A stretch of DNA of 64,000 nt from Lentzea californiensis (GCF_024648825.1 NZ_JANBBE010000001.1:744001-808000); one strand, 5' to 3'; positions 37,583-46,283 are shown, counted from the stretch's first letter. Numbers and translations: made by a program. The notes: generated from the sequence alone by a model not told the origin.

Positions 37583-37908
37583 CAGGCCACGTCCTTTGCG
37601 TTCCTGGCGGGGTAGTGGATGCGGCGACGATCAGCACCGGTAAGGCCGCCGACGACGCCGGAGGCGTTGGCACGGAACCGTGGACTGGTGGCTTCCCAGT
37701 CCAGTTGGTCCTGGCGGCACTCGGCGAGGACCGGGCAGGACGCGCACACCTTCTTCGCGGCGGCGATTCGGCCGGCGGTGTCGAACAGGCTCGGATCGGA
37801 GCCCGCGCACGCGGCCCGTTCACGCCAGGCGGGAGGGCCGTCAGTCGGGCCGAACAGGACCCGCATCAACACCCGGTAGCCGAAGGTCTCAGCATCGTTG
37901 GTGCTCAT
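37582..37908 (-). CDS. WhiB-family iron-sulfur regulator on the element
   Basis: A 108-residue Wbl protein. The four cluster cysteines are present (Cys34, Cys55, Cys58, Cys64), giving the C-x20-C-x2-C-x5-C spacing of the family. The beta-turn that normally reads G-(V/I)-W-G-G is GVVGG here (84-88), so the family tryptophan that contacts the sigma factor is replaced by Val. Basic residues follow (ADRRRIHY). Element-borne WhiB proteins can modulate host transcription. It overlaps its neighbours by one and four bases. Confidence 0.85.
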   Translation of the reverse strand: MSTNDAETFGYRVLMRVLFGPTDGPPAWRERAACAGSDPSLFDTAGRIAAAKKVCASCPVLAECRQDQLDWEATSPRFRANASGVVGGLTGADRRRIHYPARNAKDVA

Positions 37909-38366
37909 GCCGCCACCGCCAGCCGGGCAGTGGACACCCGCGCGGCCTGAACGACTTGGGCCACCTCATCGAAGGTGACCTGTTCCGGCGTGCACACCGA
38001 CAACCGGAAGGCCTTGGCGAGCACCGCCCCGGAGCCGGACTTGACCTTGCCACCCAGTTCGACCACCGAGGCCGAGGCAGCGAGACCGAGCGTGATCCCA
38101 GAGGCAGTGCGGCCGGTCGCCGCGACCGAGAGGGTTCCTGCGGCTTGCAGGGTCCAGGTCAGCTCGACCCCGTGTAGCGAGGCTGCCCAGACCAGCAGGC
38201 AGGCCAACCGATCGGGTGCGGTGCCGGAGGTGAACTCGGCGTGCACCGAGCCGGACGGCGTGGAGATGACCAGGCGGTCCGGCCGGGGCAGACCAAGCGT
38301 GCGGATGTGGCCACGGACCGAGCGGAGCAGGCCGTCCAGGCGGCGGGGAGCGTTGTTTTCGGGCAT
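37905..38366 (-). CDS. AICE hypothetical protein
   Basis: A 153-residue soluble protein with a mixed strand/helix pattern (DRLVISTPSGSVHAEF, TLSVAATGRT) ending in a helical VAQVVQAARVS stretch. There is no signal or membrane segment. It is coupled to whiB by an ATGA overlap and lies 48 bases downstream of traB. I do not recognise the family. Confidence 0.6.
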   Translation of the reverse strand: MPENNAPRRLDGLLRSVRGHIRTLGLPRPDRLVISTPSGSVHAEFTSGTAPDRLACLLVWAASLHGVELTWTLQAAGTLSVAATGRTASGITLGLAASASVVELGGKVKSGSGAVLAKAFRLSVCTPEQVTFDEVAQVVQAARVSTARLAVAA

Positions 38367-38414
38367 GGCAAGGCCTCCACGATTAGTGGCGAAAAGTGTT
38401 GGGGTGAGAGGAAG

Positions 38415-39785
38415 TCAGGCGATCGAGCGAAGAGAGCCGGTCTGTCCGTCGCGGACGAACTCCACGAGTTCGCGGATGTTCTCGTCCGTCGTGTACGCCG
38501 CGCGGACTCGGCGGGGGACGCGTGAGCGTTCGTCAGTGCGGTAGCCGATGCCGGCCGTTTCGGGAATCGCGGGAATCTGGTCGGCGATCGCACCTCGTTC
38601 GCGTGCGCCCTCACCCAGCACCATGTCCGGGTGCGTCGGTGACGTGGTGCGCAGGCACACGCGGTTGGGGAACAGGTCCCGGATCGACAGCGTGTCCTTG
38701 TCCGGTTCCTGGATGTAGGCATCCGCGACGTGCAGCGTTGCGCGGCCCATCGAGGTACCGCGAGCCAGCAGGGCCGTGATCTGCCGGGCGTACTCGGGCC
38801 GGTAGGCGACCAACGAGCCGATCTCGTCCACGATCAGCAGGTTGAGCGGGTACTCACGCGACGGCTGGACCGACCGCAGACCCGCCCGCTGCATCCGCTT
38901 CTGGGTGCGCTCCATGTCGTCCACCCACATCTCGATCAGCTCCAGACACTCGCTCGCGTCATCGGCGTAGCGGTTCTCCGTGATCGGCTTGATAGCGGCG
39001 AACTCCAGGTACTTCGGGTCGCAGACCCACAGGCGGACGATGCCGTCCCTGATCAGCGGGGCCATCGAGCGCAGCTTGGCGAACGCCAGCGAGTTCTTGC
39101 CCGACCCGGTCCCGCCAGCCGTCAGGGTGTGCGTGCCCTGGACGGGCTCGGTCCAGTCGCCGCCGTACTCGTCCTCACCCAGCAGCACCGCACGCAGGTC
39201 CACGTCCTCGGAGTGCTCAGGCATGTCCGGAGCCGGAATGATCTCCGTGAACGGTTCGTCACGCTGGACCACGAGCGCCACGTAACCGGGCTTCACCAGC
39301 TCGATCGCAACGCGCTCAGCCTCCATCGCGTGCGCCAGCTCTTCGGCCTGGCGGGCGAAGTGCATCGGTGACTGGCCCTTGGCGAGCTTCACCAACACGG
39401 TGTCGATCGAGGGGGAGTACGACCGGACGCGGACCACGCGCGGGTAGTTGGTGATCTTCTTCCGGCGGTGTTCGGTTGTCAGCTTGTGCACGTCCATCAG
39501 GTCCCGCCAGCGCCCACCGACGTAGGCCCCGAACCACCGCCGTTGCCAGGCTCGCAGCGTCGGAGCGGCCAAGGTGTCGAAGGAGTCCGGGTGACCCCGG
39601 TACCAAAGACCCGTCGCACCAGCTGCGCCGCCGAGGACGTAGCCCGTGACGGTCGGTCCGAGCGTGCAGGCACCGGCCGCGACGGCAGATGGGGCGAGCA
39701 TCCATTCCGGGTTCCTGGCCAGCCACCGCGCCGCGCGGAACTCGGCGGCCACAACGCGCTTGCTTGCGTTCCACTTCCAACCCAT
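38415..39785 (-). CDS. traB: FtsK/SpoIIIE-type conjugative DNA translocase (TraB)
   Basis: A 456-residue hexameric DNA pump for transfer of the element as double-stranded DNA. N-terminal membrane anchoring is likely from two hydrophobic stretches (about 31-62). The ATPase has Walker A GGTGSGKN at 224-231, with Asn replacing the usual Ser/Thr, and Walker B LNLLIVDEIGSL near residue 325. A winged-helix gamma-like DNA-recognition segment at the C-terminus is probable but not verified. In AICEs this single protein carries out transfer. Next in line are small unknown genes. Confidence 0.85.
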   Translation of the reverse strand: MGWKWNASKRVVAAEFRAARWLARNPEWMLAPSAVAAGACTLGPTVTGYVLGGAAGATGLWYRGHPDSFDTLAAPTLRAWQRRWFGAYVGGRWRDLMDVHKLTTEHRRKKITNYPRVVRVRSYSPSIDTVLVKLAKGQSPMHFARQAEELAHAMEAERVAIELVKPGYVALVVQRDEPFTEIIPAPDMPEHSEDVDLRAVLLGEDEYGGDWTEPVQGTHTLTAGGTGSGKNSLAFAKLRSMAPLIRDGIVRLWVCDPKYLEFAAIKPITENRYADDASECLELIEMWVDDMERTQKRMQRAGLRSVQPSREYPLNLLIVDEIGSLVAYRPEYARQITALLARGTSMGRATLHVADAYIQEPDKDTLSIRDLFPNRVCLRTTSPTHPDMVLGEGARERGAIADQIPAIPETAGIGYRTDERSRVPRRVRAAYTTDENIRELVEFVRDGQTGSLRSIA

Positions 39786-39863
39786 TGCAGTTCTCCTCAG
39801 GGAAGCGCAGCGGCCGACCCTCGAACGTGTCGAAGATCGGCCGCCGCGTTGATCAGTGCGGAT

Positions 39864-40049
39864 TCAGTTGTTGGGCAGTTGCCCGCGGGCGTAGGACGCC
39901 TCCGTGGTCAGGACGCTGACCGAGCGGACGAACCGGCGTCGCAGATCCGTGAAGCCCTCACGGCGAACGGGGATGCCGTCCATTGCGCTGCGGAGCTGCT
40001 TCATCGCCTGGTCCAGGTTGGACACGGCGTTGTCGAGCTGGCGAGACAT
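39864..40049 (-). CDS. Small AICE helical protein
   Basis: A 61-residue helical protein (LDNAVSNLDQAMKQLRSAM) with a basic middle (RRRFVRSVSVL). It is 3 bases from the 88-residue gene upstream and 78 bases before traB. No family recognised; it is probably an accessory of the transfer region. Confidence 0.5.
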   Translation of the reverse strand: MSRQLDNAVSNLDQAMKQLRSAMDGIPVRREGFTDLRRRFVRSVSVLTTEASYARGQLPNN

Positions 40050-40052
40050 CGA

Positions 40053-40319
40053 TCAGGCTCCCCACTCTTTGGCCTTCAAATTGATCTCGTGCCGCTTGGC
40101 TTGTTCCCGGAGTGCACTGAGGTCGTTCCGCGCGGTCCGCAAGTAGCCCTTGAGTTCGTCGGGTGTCGCGACCCGCCAGCCACCGGCCTTGCCGGGCTTC
40201 TCGCTCATCCTGTTGATGAGCTTTTCCAGCGGCACCAACAACTCCTCAACGAAGTCCATCGCGCCGACGAACGAGCCGTACCGCTGCTGTGCTCGCTCGT
40301 TCAACATTTCTTGGATCAA
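40053..40319 (-). CDS. AICE hypothetical helical protein
   Basis: An 88-residue acidic/basic helical protein (MLNERAQQRYG, VEELLVPLEKLINRMSEK, ending INLKAKEWGA). It overlaps the preceding gene by four bases (ATGA). No family recognised. Confidence 0.5.
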   Translation of the reverse strand: MIQEMLNERAQQRYGSFVGAMDFVEELLVPLEKLINRMSEKPGKAGGWRVATPDELKGYLRTARNDLSALREQAKRHEINLKAKEWGA

Positions 40320-40588
40320 CTGGCCAACCTCTCAGTCCTCAAGTCGCCCACGTAGATGAATCGGTACAACGCTTGCTGCAACTCCAGGTGGTCACGCCAG
40401 CTCTCGCCGACGCACGGAAAGCCGTGCTTCGTAAGGACTTCGCCGACCTCATGAACAAGGCCGAACGTGAAGCGCGGGTCATCGCCGTCCGGATCAGCAA
40501 GTTCGATCGGGTACGAGCGCTCATCCATGCTGAAACTGCTTTCGGGAGGCACGGCAAACCCAGGAACGAAGGTCGCACCTGGATTCAC
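40316..40588 (-). CDS. AICE hypothetical protein
   Basis: A 90-residue protein, possibly starting at an internal ATG (residue 21, MDERSYPIELADPDG). It has a HEVGEVLTKHGFP region and ends GDLRTERLAS. It is the first gene of a coupled run ending with traB. No family recognised. Confidence 0.5.
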   Translation of the reverse strand: MNPGATFVPGFAVPPESSFSMDERSYPIELADPDGDDPRFTFGLVHEVGEVLTKHGFPCVGESWRDHLELQQALYRFIYVGDLRTERLAS

Positions 40589-40722
40589 CGAATCTCCCGG
40601 CGCATGTGAAATGCTCCGGATCTAGGCATGGTTCGACTCACTGTGTAATTCTCAAAGAACAAATTGAGTGCCCTGGCCCGACTCGAAGCGGGCTACCGGC
40701 CTACCGGGCAGGGCTTCCGGGA

Positions 40723-41112
40723 CTAAGCCGCGGGAGCGGACACGATGCGCGCCGCAGGGGTGAGGCCGTCCGCCTTGAACCACAGGCCGGAGGCGGTGAT
40801 CTTCCCGTCCTCCCCGCGCATCTCGTAGGTGTTGATCACGGGGTTGATCAGCTCGACGTAGTCGCCTTCCTCGAAACCCTCACCGGGGTCACGGGGCAGG
40901 TTGACCTTGATCTCTTCGCCCTTGGACTTGCGCCGTCCCTCCGTGGGGCGAGCCTTGGCGAACAGCACCACGACGAACTGCTCTTCGTTCGTGTTGCGGT
41001 CGACCACCGGGACCAGCTGTCCGCCGTCGAGTTCGCGCATCTTCACGCAAGGCGCTTCGGTGATCAGGAGCTTGTAGTGGGACAGGATCACGGGGATGTC
41101 GTTCAGAGCCAT
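40723..41112 (-). CDS. AICE hypothetical protein
   Basis: A 129-residue soluble protein with strand-rich N-terminal (IPVILSHYKLLITEAPCVKM) and C-terminal (YVELINPVINTYEMRG) halves around a basic GRRKSKGEE loop. This looks like a single-strand or nucleic-acid-binding OB-type barrel, but that is only an impression. It is monocistronic and divergent from the GntR repressor gene with a 117-base gap that carries a candidate operator. Confidence 0.55.
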   Translation of the reverse strand: MALNDIPVILSHYKLLITEAPCVKMRELDGGQLVPVVDRNTNEEQFVVVLFAKARPTEGRRKSKGEEIKVNLPRDPGEGFEEGDYVELINPVINTYEMRGEDGKITASGLWFKADGLTPAARIVSAPAA

Positions 41113-41141
41113 GTCGTACCTCCGGTGATGAGCAACTGATA

Positions 41142-41163
41142 CATACCAATATAGAGCAGTATG
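41142..41163. promoter_or_regulatory. Candidate GntR (KorSA-like) operator
   Basis: Inverted repeat CATAC-N12-GTATG in the AT-rich gap between two divergent genes, one of which is a GntR-family repressor. Confidence 0.45.
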
Positions 41164-41229
41164 GATCGGATGGCATAGTCCAATCGGGTGATCTGTAGCA
41201 GTGTGGGTCAGTGAAGTTAGGCTGATGCC

Positions 41230-41598
41230 GTGAGCGACCAGCCAGGACTTGCCGCGTACCAGCGGGTTGTCGAAGCGGTGAAGAAGGACATCCGGTCCGG
41301 AGCCCTGGAAGTGGGCGCCCGTCTACCCGGTCACCGCAAACTCGCCGAGCAACACGGCGTCGCACTCGGGACTGCGCAGAAGGCTGTGCAGATCCTCGAG
41401 ACCGAGGGCTGGGTGGTCTCCCAACCCGCCGTAGGCGTCTTCGTTCAGGAGCCGCCGGCCGAGGATCGAAACCCGGTCACGATCGAGACGGTCATTCGCC
41501 AGCTCGATCAGTTGCAGGCGGCGGTCTTGCATCTGACTGAGCGTGTCGAGCAGCTCGAAGCCGCCGACGACGCTCGATCTGTTCCACCTTCTCAGTGA
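41230..41598 (+). CDS. GntR-family repressor, KorSA-like
   Basis: A 122-residue regulator starting with GTG. The winged helix-turn-helix is typical of GntR (QRVVEAVKKDIRSGALEVGARLP, KLAEQHGVALGTAQKAVQIL, EGWVVSQPAVGVFV). The short C-terminal helix is a leucine-zipper-like coiled coil (IRQLDQLQAAVLHLTERVEQLE) rather than a ligand domain. KorSA-type proteins of this build keep AICE transfer and replication genes silent. It is divergent from the 129-residue gene. Confidence 0.82.
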   Translation: MSDQPGLAAYQRVVEAVKKDIRSGALEVGARLPGHRKLAEQHGVALGTAQKAVQILETEGWVVSQPAVGVFVQEPPAEDRNPVTIETVIRQLDQLQAAVLHLTERVEQLEAADDARSVPPSQ

Positions 41599-41693
41599 CC
41601 CTCGTTATGGCGAACTGCAACTGACGCAGCTTGAGGCTGATGAATTCCAACTCATCCGGTGTTTCGTTCATGTACACATAGAACGGCAGGTGA

Positions 41694-41761
41694 GGGGGTG
41701 CATTGCAGTGTGCTCAAGGGGGTGCATTGATGCACGGAAGGGGTGCACGGGAGGTGCACGG
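41694..41761. promoter_or_regulatory. GGTGCA direct-repeat cluster
   Basis: Four G-rich copies of a GGGGTGCA unit: GGGGGTGCATTG at 41694-41705 and 41718-41729, GGGGTGCACGG at 41740-41750 and GAGGTGCACGG at 41751-41761. The spacings of 24, 21 and 11 bases are close to whole helical turns. It ends 21 bases before the next gene's start, so it is a candidate operator array or iteron set. Confidence 0.5.
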
Positions 41762-41781
41762 CGTGCCCACGCGGTGATCAA

Positions 41782-43197
41782 TTGACCGGAAACAACGAAC
41801 CGAACAAGCTCCTAGCTGCGGTGATGTCGGAAGCCGACATGAGCAACAAGGGGCTTGCCGCACGAGTACGTGAACTCGCCCAACGAGACGGTCAGACGAT
41901 CTCGGCCGATCACGTTTCTGTTCGTCGTTGGCTTGACGGGACGAGGCCAAAAGCAGCGACTCAGAACTACATCGCTCTTGCGCTCGGATCGAAGCTCGGC
42001 CGGCGCGTCGACCTCGCGGAGATCGGCTTCAACGGCGGTCTTCAGCCTGTTGGCCCCGACGCGACTGAGCACGGTGCGGAGTACCCGCCGAGCGCAGACG
42101 CCGCCGTTGACCTGATGAGCCAGCTCACCGCGGCTGACCTCGAAGATCAGCCCGCCCTTGTGCGTTCCCAGTGGGCGCAGGAGGCGACGCCGAGCATCAT
42201 CACCGGCTACATGTTCGGCGACTCGCTGCACGTGGCGGATGCCGACGAACTGCGCCGAGGCGGGGGAGCGGCGGCATCGGCGATCCGCGCGACGGCGGCC
42301 AACCTGATGGACCTGGACTTCCGGTACGGGGGCGGGCACGTCCGGAAGATGCTGCTCTTCTACTTCAAGACCGAGATCACCCCGCTTCTGCAGGGCACTC
42401 ACAGCGAACCGGAGCGTCGCGACCTGTTCAGCGCAGCCGCGGAGGTGGCGCAGTTGCTCGGGTGGAGCGCCTACGACGCGGGCCGCCACGGAGCAGCGCA
42501 GCGGTACTTCGTGCAGGGACTTCGTCTTGCCCGTGAGGCTCAAGATCCTGTCCTAGGCGGACGGTTGTTGGCGAACCTCAGCCACCAGGCGAACTACCTC
42601 GGGCGCTTCAACGACGCCGTCCAGTTCGCACGTGCGGCGCAGGGTTCGACCATCGCCAAGGCCACGCCAGCGGTTACGGCGATGTTCCTCGCGATGGAGG
42701 CCAGGGCGTTGGCGAGCAGCGGCCAGGCTCGCGAGTTCGCCCGCGTGATGCACGAGGCGGAGCGATTCTTCAGCCAGCACGTCCCTGACGACGAGCCGCC
42801 GTGGATCAGCTACTTCAACGCCGAGGAACTCGCGGGGGAAGCCGCCCACGGCTTCCGCGACCTCAAGCAGTCGGAGAAGGCCCGGCTCTACGCCGCGCGA
42901 GCTATCGCCCCGGACGACACTCCGCCACGCACGCGAGCCTTCATCGGCATGGTCTCGGCCGCCGGAGCACTCACGAACGGCGACTTGGAGGAAGCCGTGG
43001 ACCTGGCGATCGACGCGGTAGACCTCGCTGGTCCGCTGCAATCCAGCAGGTATGTGCGCTACCTGACCGACTTCCATGCGCAGCTTGCGGCGCTCCACAC
43101 GAACGATCACCGCACGCGCCTGTTCGTCGAGCGGGTCATTCGGCACTATCCAGGCCTCGACCTGGGAACCGCCGCACTGCTGACTCGGATCGCTTAG
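41782..43197 (+). CDS. TPR-containing XRE-type regulator
   Basis: A 471-residue protein. An N-terminal helix-turn-helix-like segment (LAARVRELAQRDGQTISADHVSVRRWL) is followed by tetratricopeptide-type helical repeats (about 195-470; AAEVAQLLGWSAYDAGRHGAAQRYF, LLANLSHQANYLGRFNDAVQFAR). Related NsdB-like proteins of Streptomyces tune development and antibiotic production. TTG at 41782 is the most likely start; no ATG precedes the conserved region closely. It ends four bases inside the convergent phosphotransferase gene. Confidence 0.75.
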   Translation: MTGNNEPNKLLAAVMSEADMSNKGLAARVRELAQRDGQTISADHVSVRRWLDGTRPKAATQNYIALALGSKLGRRVDLAEIGFNGGLQPVGPDATEHGAEYPPSADAAVDLMSQLTAADLEDQPALVRSQWAQEATPSIITGYMFGDSLHVADADELRRGGGAAASAIRATAANLMDLDFRYGGGHVRKMLLFYFKTEITPLLQGTHSEPERRDLFSAAAEVAQLLGWSAYDAGRHGAAQRYFVQGLRLAREAQDPVLGGRLLANLSHQANYLGRFNDAVQFARAAQGSTIAKATPAVTAMFLAMEARALASSGQAREFARVMHEAERFFSQHVPDDEPPWISYFNAEELAGEAAHGFRDLKQSEKARLYAARAIAPDDTPPRTRAFIGMVSAAGALTNGDLEEAVDLAIDAVDLAGPLQSSRYVRYLTDFHAQLAALHTNDHRTRLFVERVIRHYPGLDLGTAALLTRIA

Positions 43198-44120
43198 AAG
43201 GGCCGCCACGGCTCGGTGGCACGCCCGGTCCGCATGGTCTCGATCCGCGTGGCGTACTCGGCAGCGATCTCTTCGGACTCGTCGATGTTCTGCATGATCC
43301 ACGTAGTCATCTTGATCTCGTGCGTGGCTTGCAGGATCTTGAAGCCGTCCCACTGCGTCACATCGTTGCCGTAGGCCTCGCAGAACTCGCGGTACTCCTC
43401 GGCCGTCCACCAGCCGGCAGACAGGTACTCGGTCGCCGTCATGGCCAAGTCCCACTCAGGCTGACCCCATGAGAAGCGCTCGAAGTCGATCAGGATTGCT
43501 GCGCCGTCGCTGATCATCAGGTTCTGGACATGTGCGTCCCCATGAGTCGCCGTCGGTTCAAGCGGGAACTCGAGCGCGTTGATCTCGTCCCGAAGTTCAG
43601 CGACCCTGTTCAGCAGGAAGCGCTTGTCAGAATTTGGCACGTCGGCGGATTCGATCCGAGGCTGCACGCGCGCGAGGATGTCTTGCTCCGGCAGCTCGAA
43701 CGTCGCCGGGCGAGGTGTTTGGTGCAGCTTCAGCAGCAGGCGGCCCAAGGCGCCGACATCACCGCGACCGCCGTTGCGACCGTCGATGTAGCGCCAGAAC
43801 GTCACCGGGTACCCGGAGACCGAGATCGGCTGATCGAGGTCGTATAGCCGCGCGGCGGGCAAGCCGCTCTCGTGGAGCCAGCTTGCAACCGCCACTTCCT
43901 TGACTGCGTCGTCCCAGTGATCGCGACTCCGGGCGATGCGCACAACGGCGGACGAATCCGGGAGATGAAACAGCGCGTTCTCGCCGAGTCGCATCAAGCG
44001 CGCATCAGTCGAGTCGATCCCCGTGTGGGCGGAAGCCGCCTTAAGCACAGCAGACACAAGATCAGAGCTGAAAGGCCCATCCGGGATGTCCGCTTCAAGC
44101 ACGTTGTGCACCTTGCCCAC
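43194..44120 (-). CDS. Aminoglycoside-phosphotransferase-family kinase
   Basis: A 308-residue protein-kinase-like enzyme. The catalytic loop HGDAHVQN is at 193-200 with Asp195, and the metal-binding Asp212 lies in LIDFERF. The N-lobe has a glycine-rich stretch and VRIARS with the nucleotide-binding Arg/Lys region. Real substrates of this family include aminoglycosides, choline and other small metabolites. The neighbours are regulators, not resistance genes, so the target is open. Confidence 0.8.
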   Translation of the reverse strand: MGKVHNVLEADIPDGPFSSDLVSAVLKAASAHTGIDSTDARLMRLGENALFHLPDSSAVVRIARSRDHWDDAVKEVAVASWLHESGLPAARLYDLDQPISVSGYPVTFWRYIDGRNGGRGDVGALGRLLLKLHQTPRPATFELPEQDILARVQPRIESADVPNSDKRFLLNRVAELRDEINALEFPLEPTATHGDAHVQNLMISDGAAILIDFERFSWGQPEWDLAMTATEYLSAGWWTAEEYREFCEAYGNDVTQWDGFKILQATHEIKMTTWIMQNIDESEEIAAEYATRIETMRTGRATEPWRPF

Positions 44121-44211
44121 GCTAGAGGTTCGGTATTTGGCCTGCCAGCTCTCCTAGGTGCCCGAAGAGATCGAGGTTGAATCTCGGGCACCCCCAAAGC
44201 CCAGCTCAGCG

Positions 44212-45063
44212 TCACGACACGTCTGGGCGCTCACCCGACGCAGCCGCGATAGCAGCCACGTACTCCTCCGTGAGCAACTGACTGAAGAGGTCTCTCGACT
44301 CGGAGTGACTCAAGGCCATGTGGTCCAGGCTCGCCAGGACCCTCCGGCATCGAGACGTGGCCGCATCGTCCTGTGCGAAAACTCTCGCAACATCGCAATC
44401 GACGACGGCCGTGGCAGGCATCTTCTCGTATTCGTAGAGCGTGAAGCCGGATGAGGAAGGCAGCTCCTTGCCCGCAGGAACGACGCGAAGTGCCCACGAC
44501 ATGCGCTTGAGCAGCTCCAGTTGATCCATCCGCGTGCGGTCGTCATCGAGCTGCGCTCTGACTGCCGTTTCGTTCACGTAGAACAAGCACGCCGGCCGCC
44601 TGGACGCTCGCAGAATGCAACAGCGCTCCTGTTGGGACTGGACGGCAGACCGGATCTGCTCCGGGGTCGCCCCGCACTGCTGGAGCGTGTGCTCCGTGTA
44701 GGCGTCAGTCCGAACCAGGTCCGGGATCATCGTCCCGCCATAGCCGGTGATGGTGGTTGCCGTGCGTTCCGCGAACAGGATCGTCGTGGAGTTCGTTGGC
44801 TGCTGGGCGAAGTACGGTTCGAAGGCCTGCCGGTAGTGGCCGATGAACTCGGTGATCCAGCGCCGATCTTTGCCGCACGCGGTCAGGAACTGAGCGAGGT
44901 CGATGTCGGTCGGGTGTACCTTCCCGCGTTCGATATTGGACACCTTGCTCGGGTCCCAGTCGAGTGACTTGGCGAACTCGGACCCTCTGGCGAACCGCTC
45001 CCGCAGGGTTCGAAGTTCGTCGCCGAGCTCGCGGCTCCGCGGCGTAAGTGATGCCCGATCCAT
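44212..45063 (-). CDS. XRE regulator with DUF5753 domain
   Basis: A 283-residue protein with an N-terminal helix-turn-helix (ELGDELRTLRERFARGSEFAKSLDWDPSKVSNIERG, 12-47) and the DUF5753 domain of Scr1-type regulators (PDLVRTDAYTEHTLQQ, QQERCCILRASRRPACLFYVNETAVRA). In Streptomyces such proteins usually pair with a small DUF397/Scr2 protein; none is adjacent here. It starts 4 bases before the stop of the next XRE gene, so the two are one transcript. Confidence 0.82.
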   Translation of the reverse strand: MDRASLTPRSRELGDELRTLRERFARGSEFAKSLDWDPSKVSNIERGKVHPTDIDLAQFLTACGKDRRWITEFIGHYRQAFEPYFAQQPTNSTTILFAERTATTITGYGGTMIPDLVRTDAYTEHTLQQCGATPEQIRSAVQSQQERCCILRASRRPACLFYVNETAVRAQLDDDRTRMDQLELLKRMSWALRVVPAGKELPSSSGFTLYEYEKMPATAVVDCDVARVFAQDDAATSRCRRVLASLDHMALSHSESRDLFSQLLTEEYVAAIAAASGERPDVS

Positions 45064-45067
45064 GCGC

Positions 45068-45940
45068 TCAGTCGCCTCCGTCTGTCATGGTGCTGGCCGT
45101 CTCGGCGATCACCTCTATGGACTGCGCCGGACTGAGGGCGGCATGTTGCAGCGCTCTGAAGCTCTGGCCGACCAGTTGGCACACGGTCGGGTCCTCGATG
45201 TACCTCGCGTTGCCGCCGCCCTCCACGTACACCGCGTCACTGTGTTGTCGGTGCGGGAAGGAGAGATGGAGGTACGAGCTTTCCGGCAGAGGCTTGCCTT
45301 CGGTCACCTGGACTGTGAAGGTCTCGATTTCAGAGAGCCGTATCAGCTGGAGGAGAGCGGCGTTCGTGATTGCCGGGTTGCCGACTACTCGGCGAATCGC
45401 ATCCCTGCTGATCAAGGCCTTCACGGTAGGGCCGCGGCCTGCCGTTGCAGTCAGGCTGTCTGTCCAGCGAGCCTGCTGCGCTGCCGTGCGTTCCGGGCAG
45501 TCAGCCGGATAGGTAGGGCATCCCAGAGCAGTGGCAGAGATCCTGTATTCAGGGGTCTGGAGGAAGCGCGGGATCAGGTCCACACCGAAAGCGCAGATCG
45601 TCACAGCCTCTAGATAAGCGTCATCCACATCTCTGGCTGCGTTTAGCTCAACCGAATTGTGCGGCACGTTCGCGTTCTGGGTACGTTCGCTCGCGGCAGT
45701 CTCGGCGTGCTTGACCGTCTGCTTCCAGACATGGTTCGGAAGCTCGTAGACGCGTCCGAGAAGCATGATGTCCAGCGGGTCGAACGGCTTAAGGGCGTTC
45801 TCGGTCAGGCTGAGCGTCGCAGCCGAGAACCCCGCCCGCTTGCAGGCGACAGTGAGACTCAAACCAGCGTCGTTCCGCCACCGTCGCAGCTCGCGGCCGA
45901 TCGCCCTCTCGGCCATCGACGGATGGAAGTTCGTCGTCAC
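45068..45940 (-). CDS. Second XRE regulator with DUF5753-like domain
   Basis: A 290-residue protein similar in design to its downstream neighbour but diverged. The helix-turn-helix is at 13-48 (RELRRWRNDAGLSLTVACKRAGFSAATLSLTENA), then a DUF5753-like domain with FGVDLIPRFLQTPEYRIS and VTEGKPLPESSYLHLSF. The start overlaps the small gene upstream by four bases. Two different DUF5753 regulators in tandem suggest a stacked control circuit of the element. Confidence 0.75.
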   Translation of the reverse strand: MTTNFHPSMAERAIGRELRRWRNDAGLSLTVACKRAGFSAATLSLTENALKPFDPLDIMLLGRVYELPNHVWKQTVKHAETAASERTQNANVPHNSVELNAARDVDDAYLEAVTICAFGVDLIPRFLQTPEYRISATALGCPTYPADCPERTAAQQARWTDSLTATAGRGPTVKALISRDAIRRVVGNPAITNAALLQLIRLSEIETFTVQVTEGKPLPESSYLHLSFPHRQHSDAVYVEGGGNARYIEDPTVCQLVGQSFRALQHAALSPAQSIEVIAETASTMTDGGD

Positions 45941-46170
45941 TGCGGCCCCAAGCAGTCAGTGGTCCCGTGATCGCTTATCGCCTGCTCAGGTGGACCTCGT
46001 CTTTCGGCGCGGTTGAACAGGGTCTCGCCGAGCTCGATGAGGATTCGGCCGAACTCACGCTCGTTTTCGCGCGGCAGAGTCTCCATGACGATGTCGAACG
46101 CGATGCCGGGCATCAGCTCCGAGACCTTGCGGAGTCCCGCGACCAAATCGACATCCTCGGGCGACAACAC
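45937..46170 (-). CDS. Small hypothetical protein
   Basis: A 77-residue acidic helical protein (VDLVAGLRKVSELMPGIAFDIVMETLPREN) coupled to the following DUF5753 regulator by a four-base overlap. It occupies the position where a DUF397/Scr2 partner would be expected, but the sequence does not look like DUF397. No family recognised. Confidence 0.55.
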   Translation of the reverse strand: MLSPEDVDLVAGLRKVSELMPGIAFDIVMETLPRENEREFGRILIELGETLFNRAERRGPPEQAISDHGTTDCLGPQ

Positions 46171-46283
46171 GGTGAGTACTCCTCGACGCGACAGCTGTAG
46201 GACGGCCTGACAGCAGCGACGCTAGGTCGACTACCGATCAGTAACCCGAGCCGTCGGCTAGGCCTGGCCGAGAGCGCTGCTGC

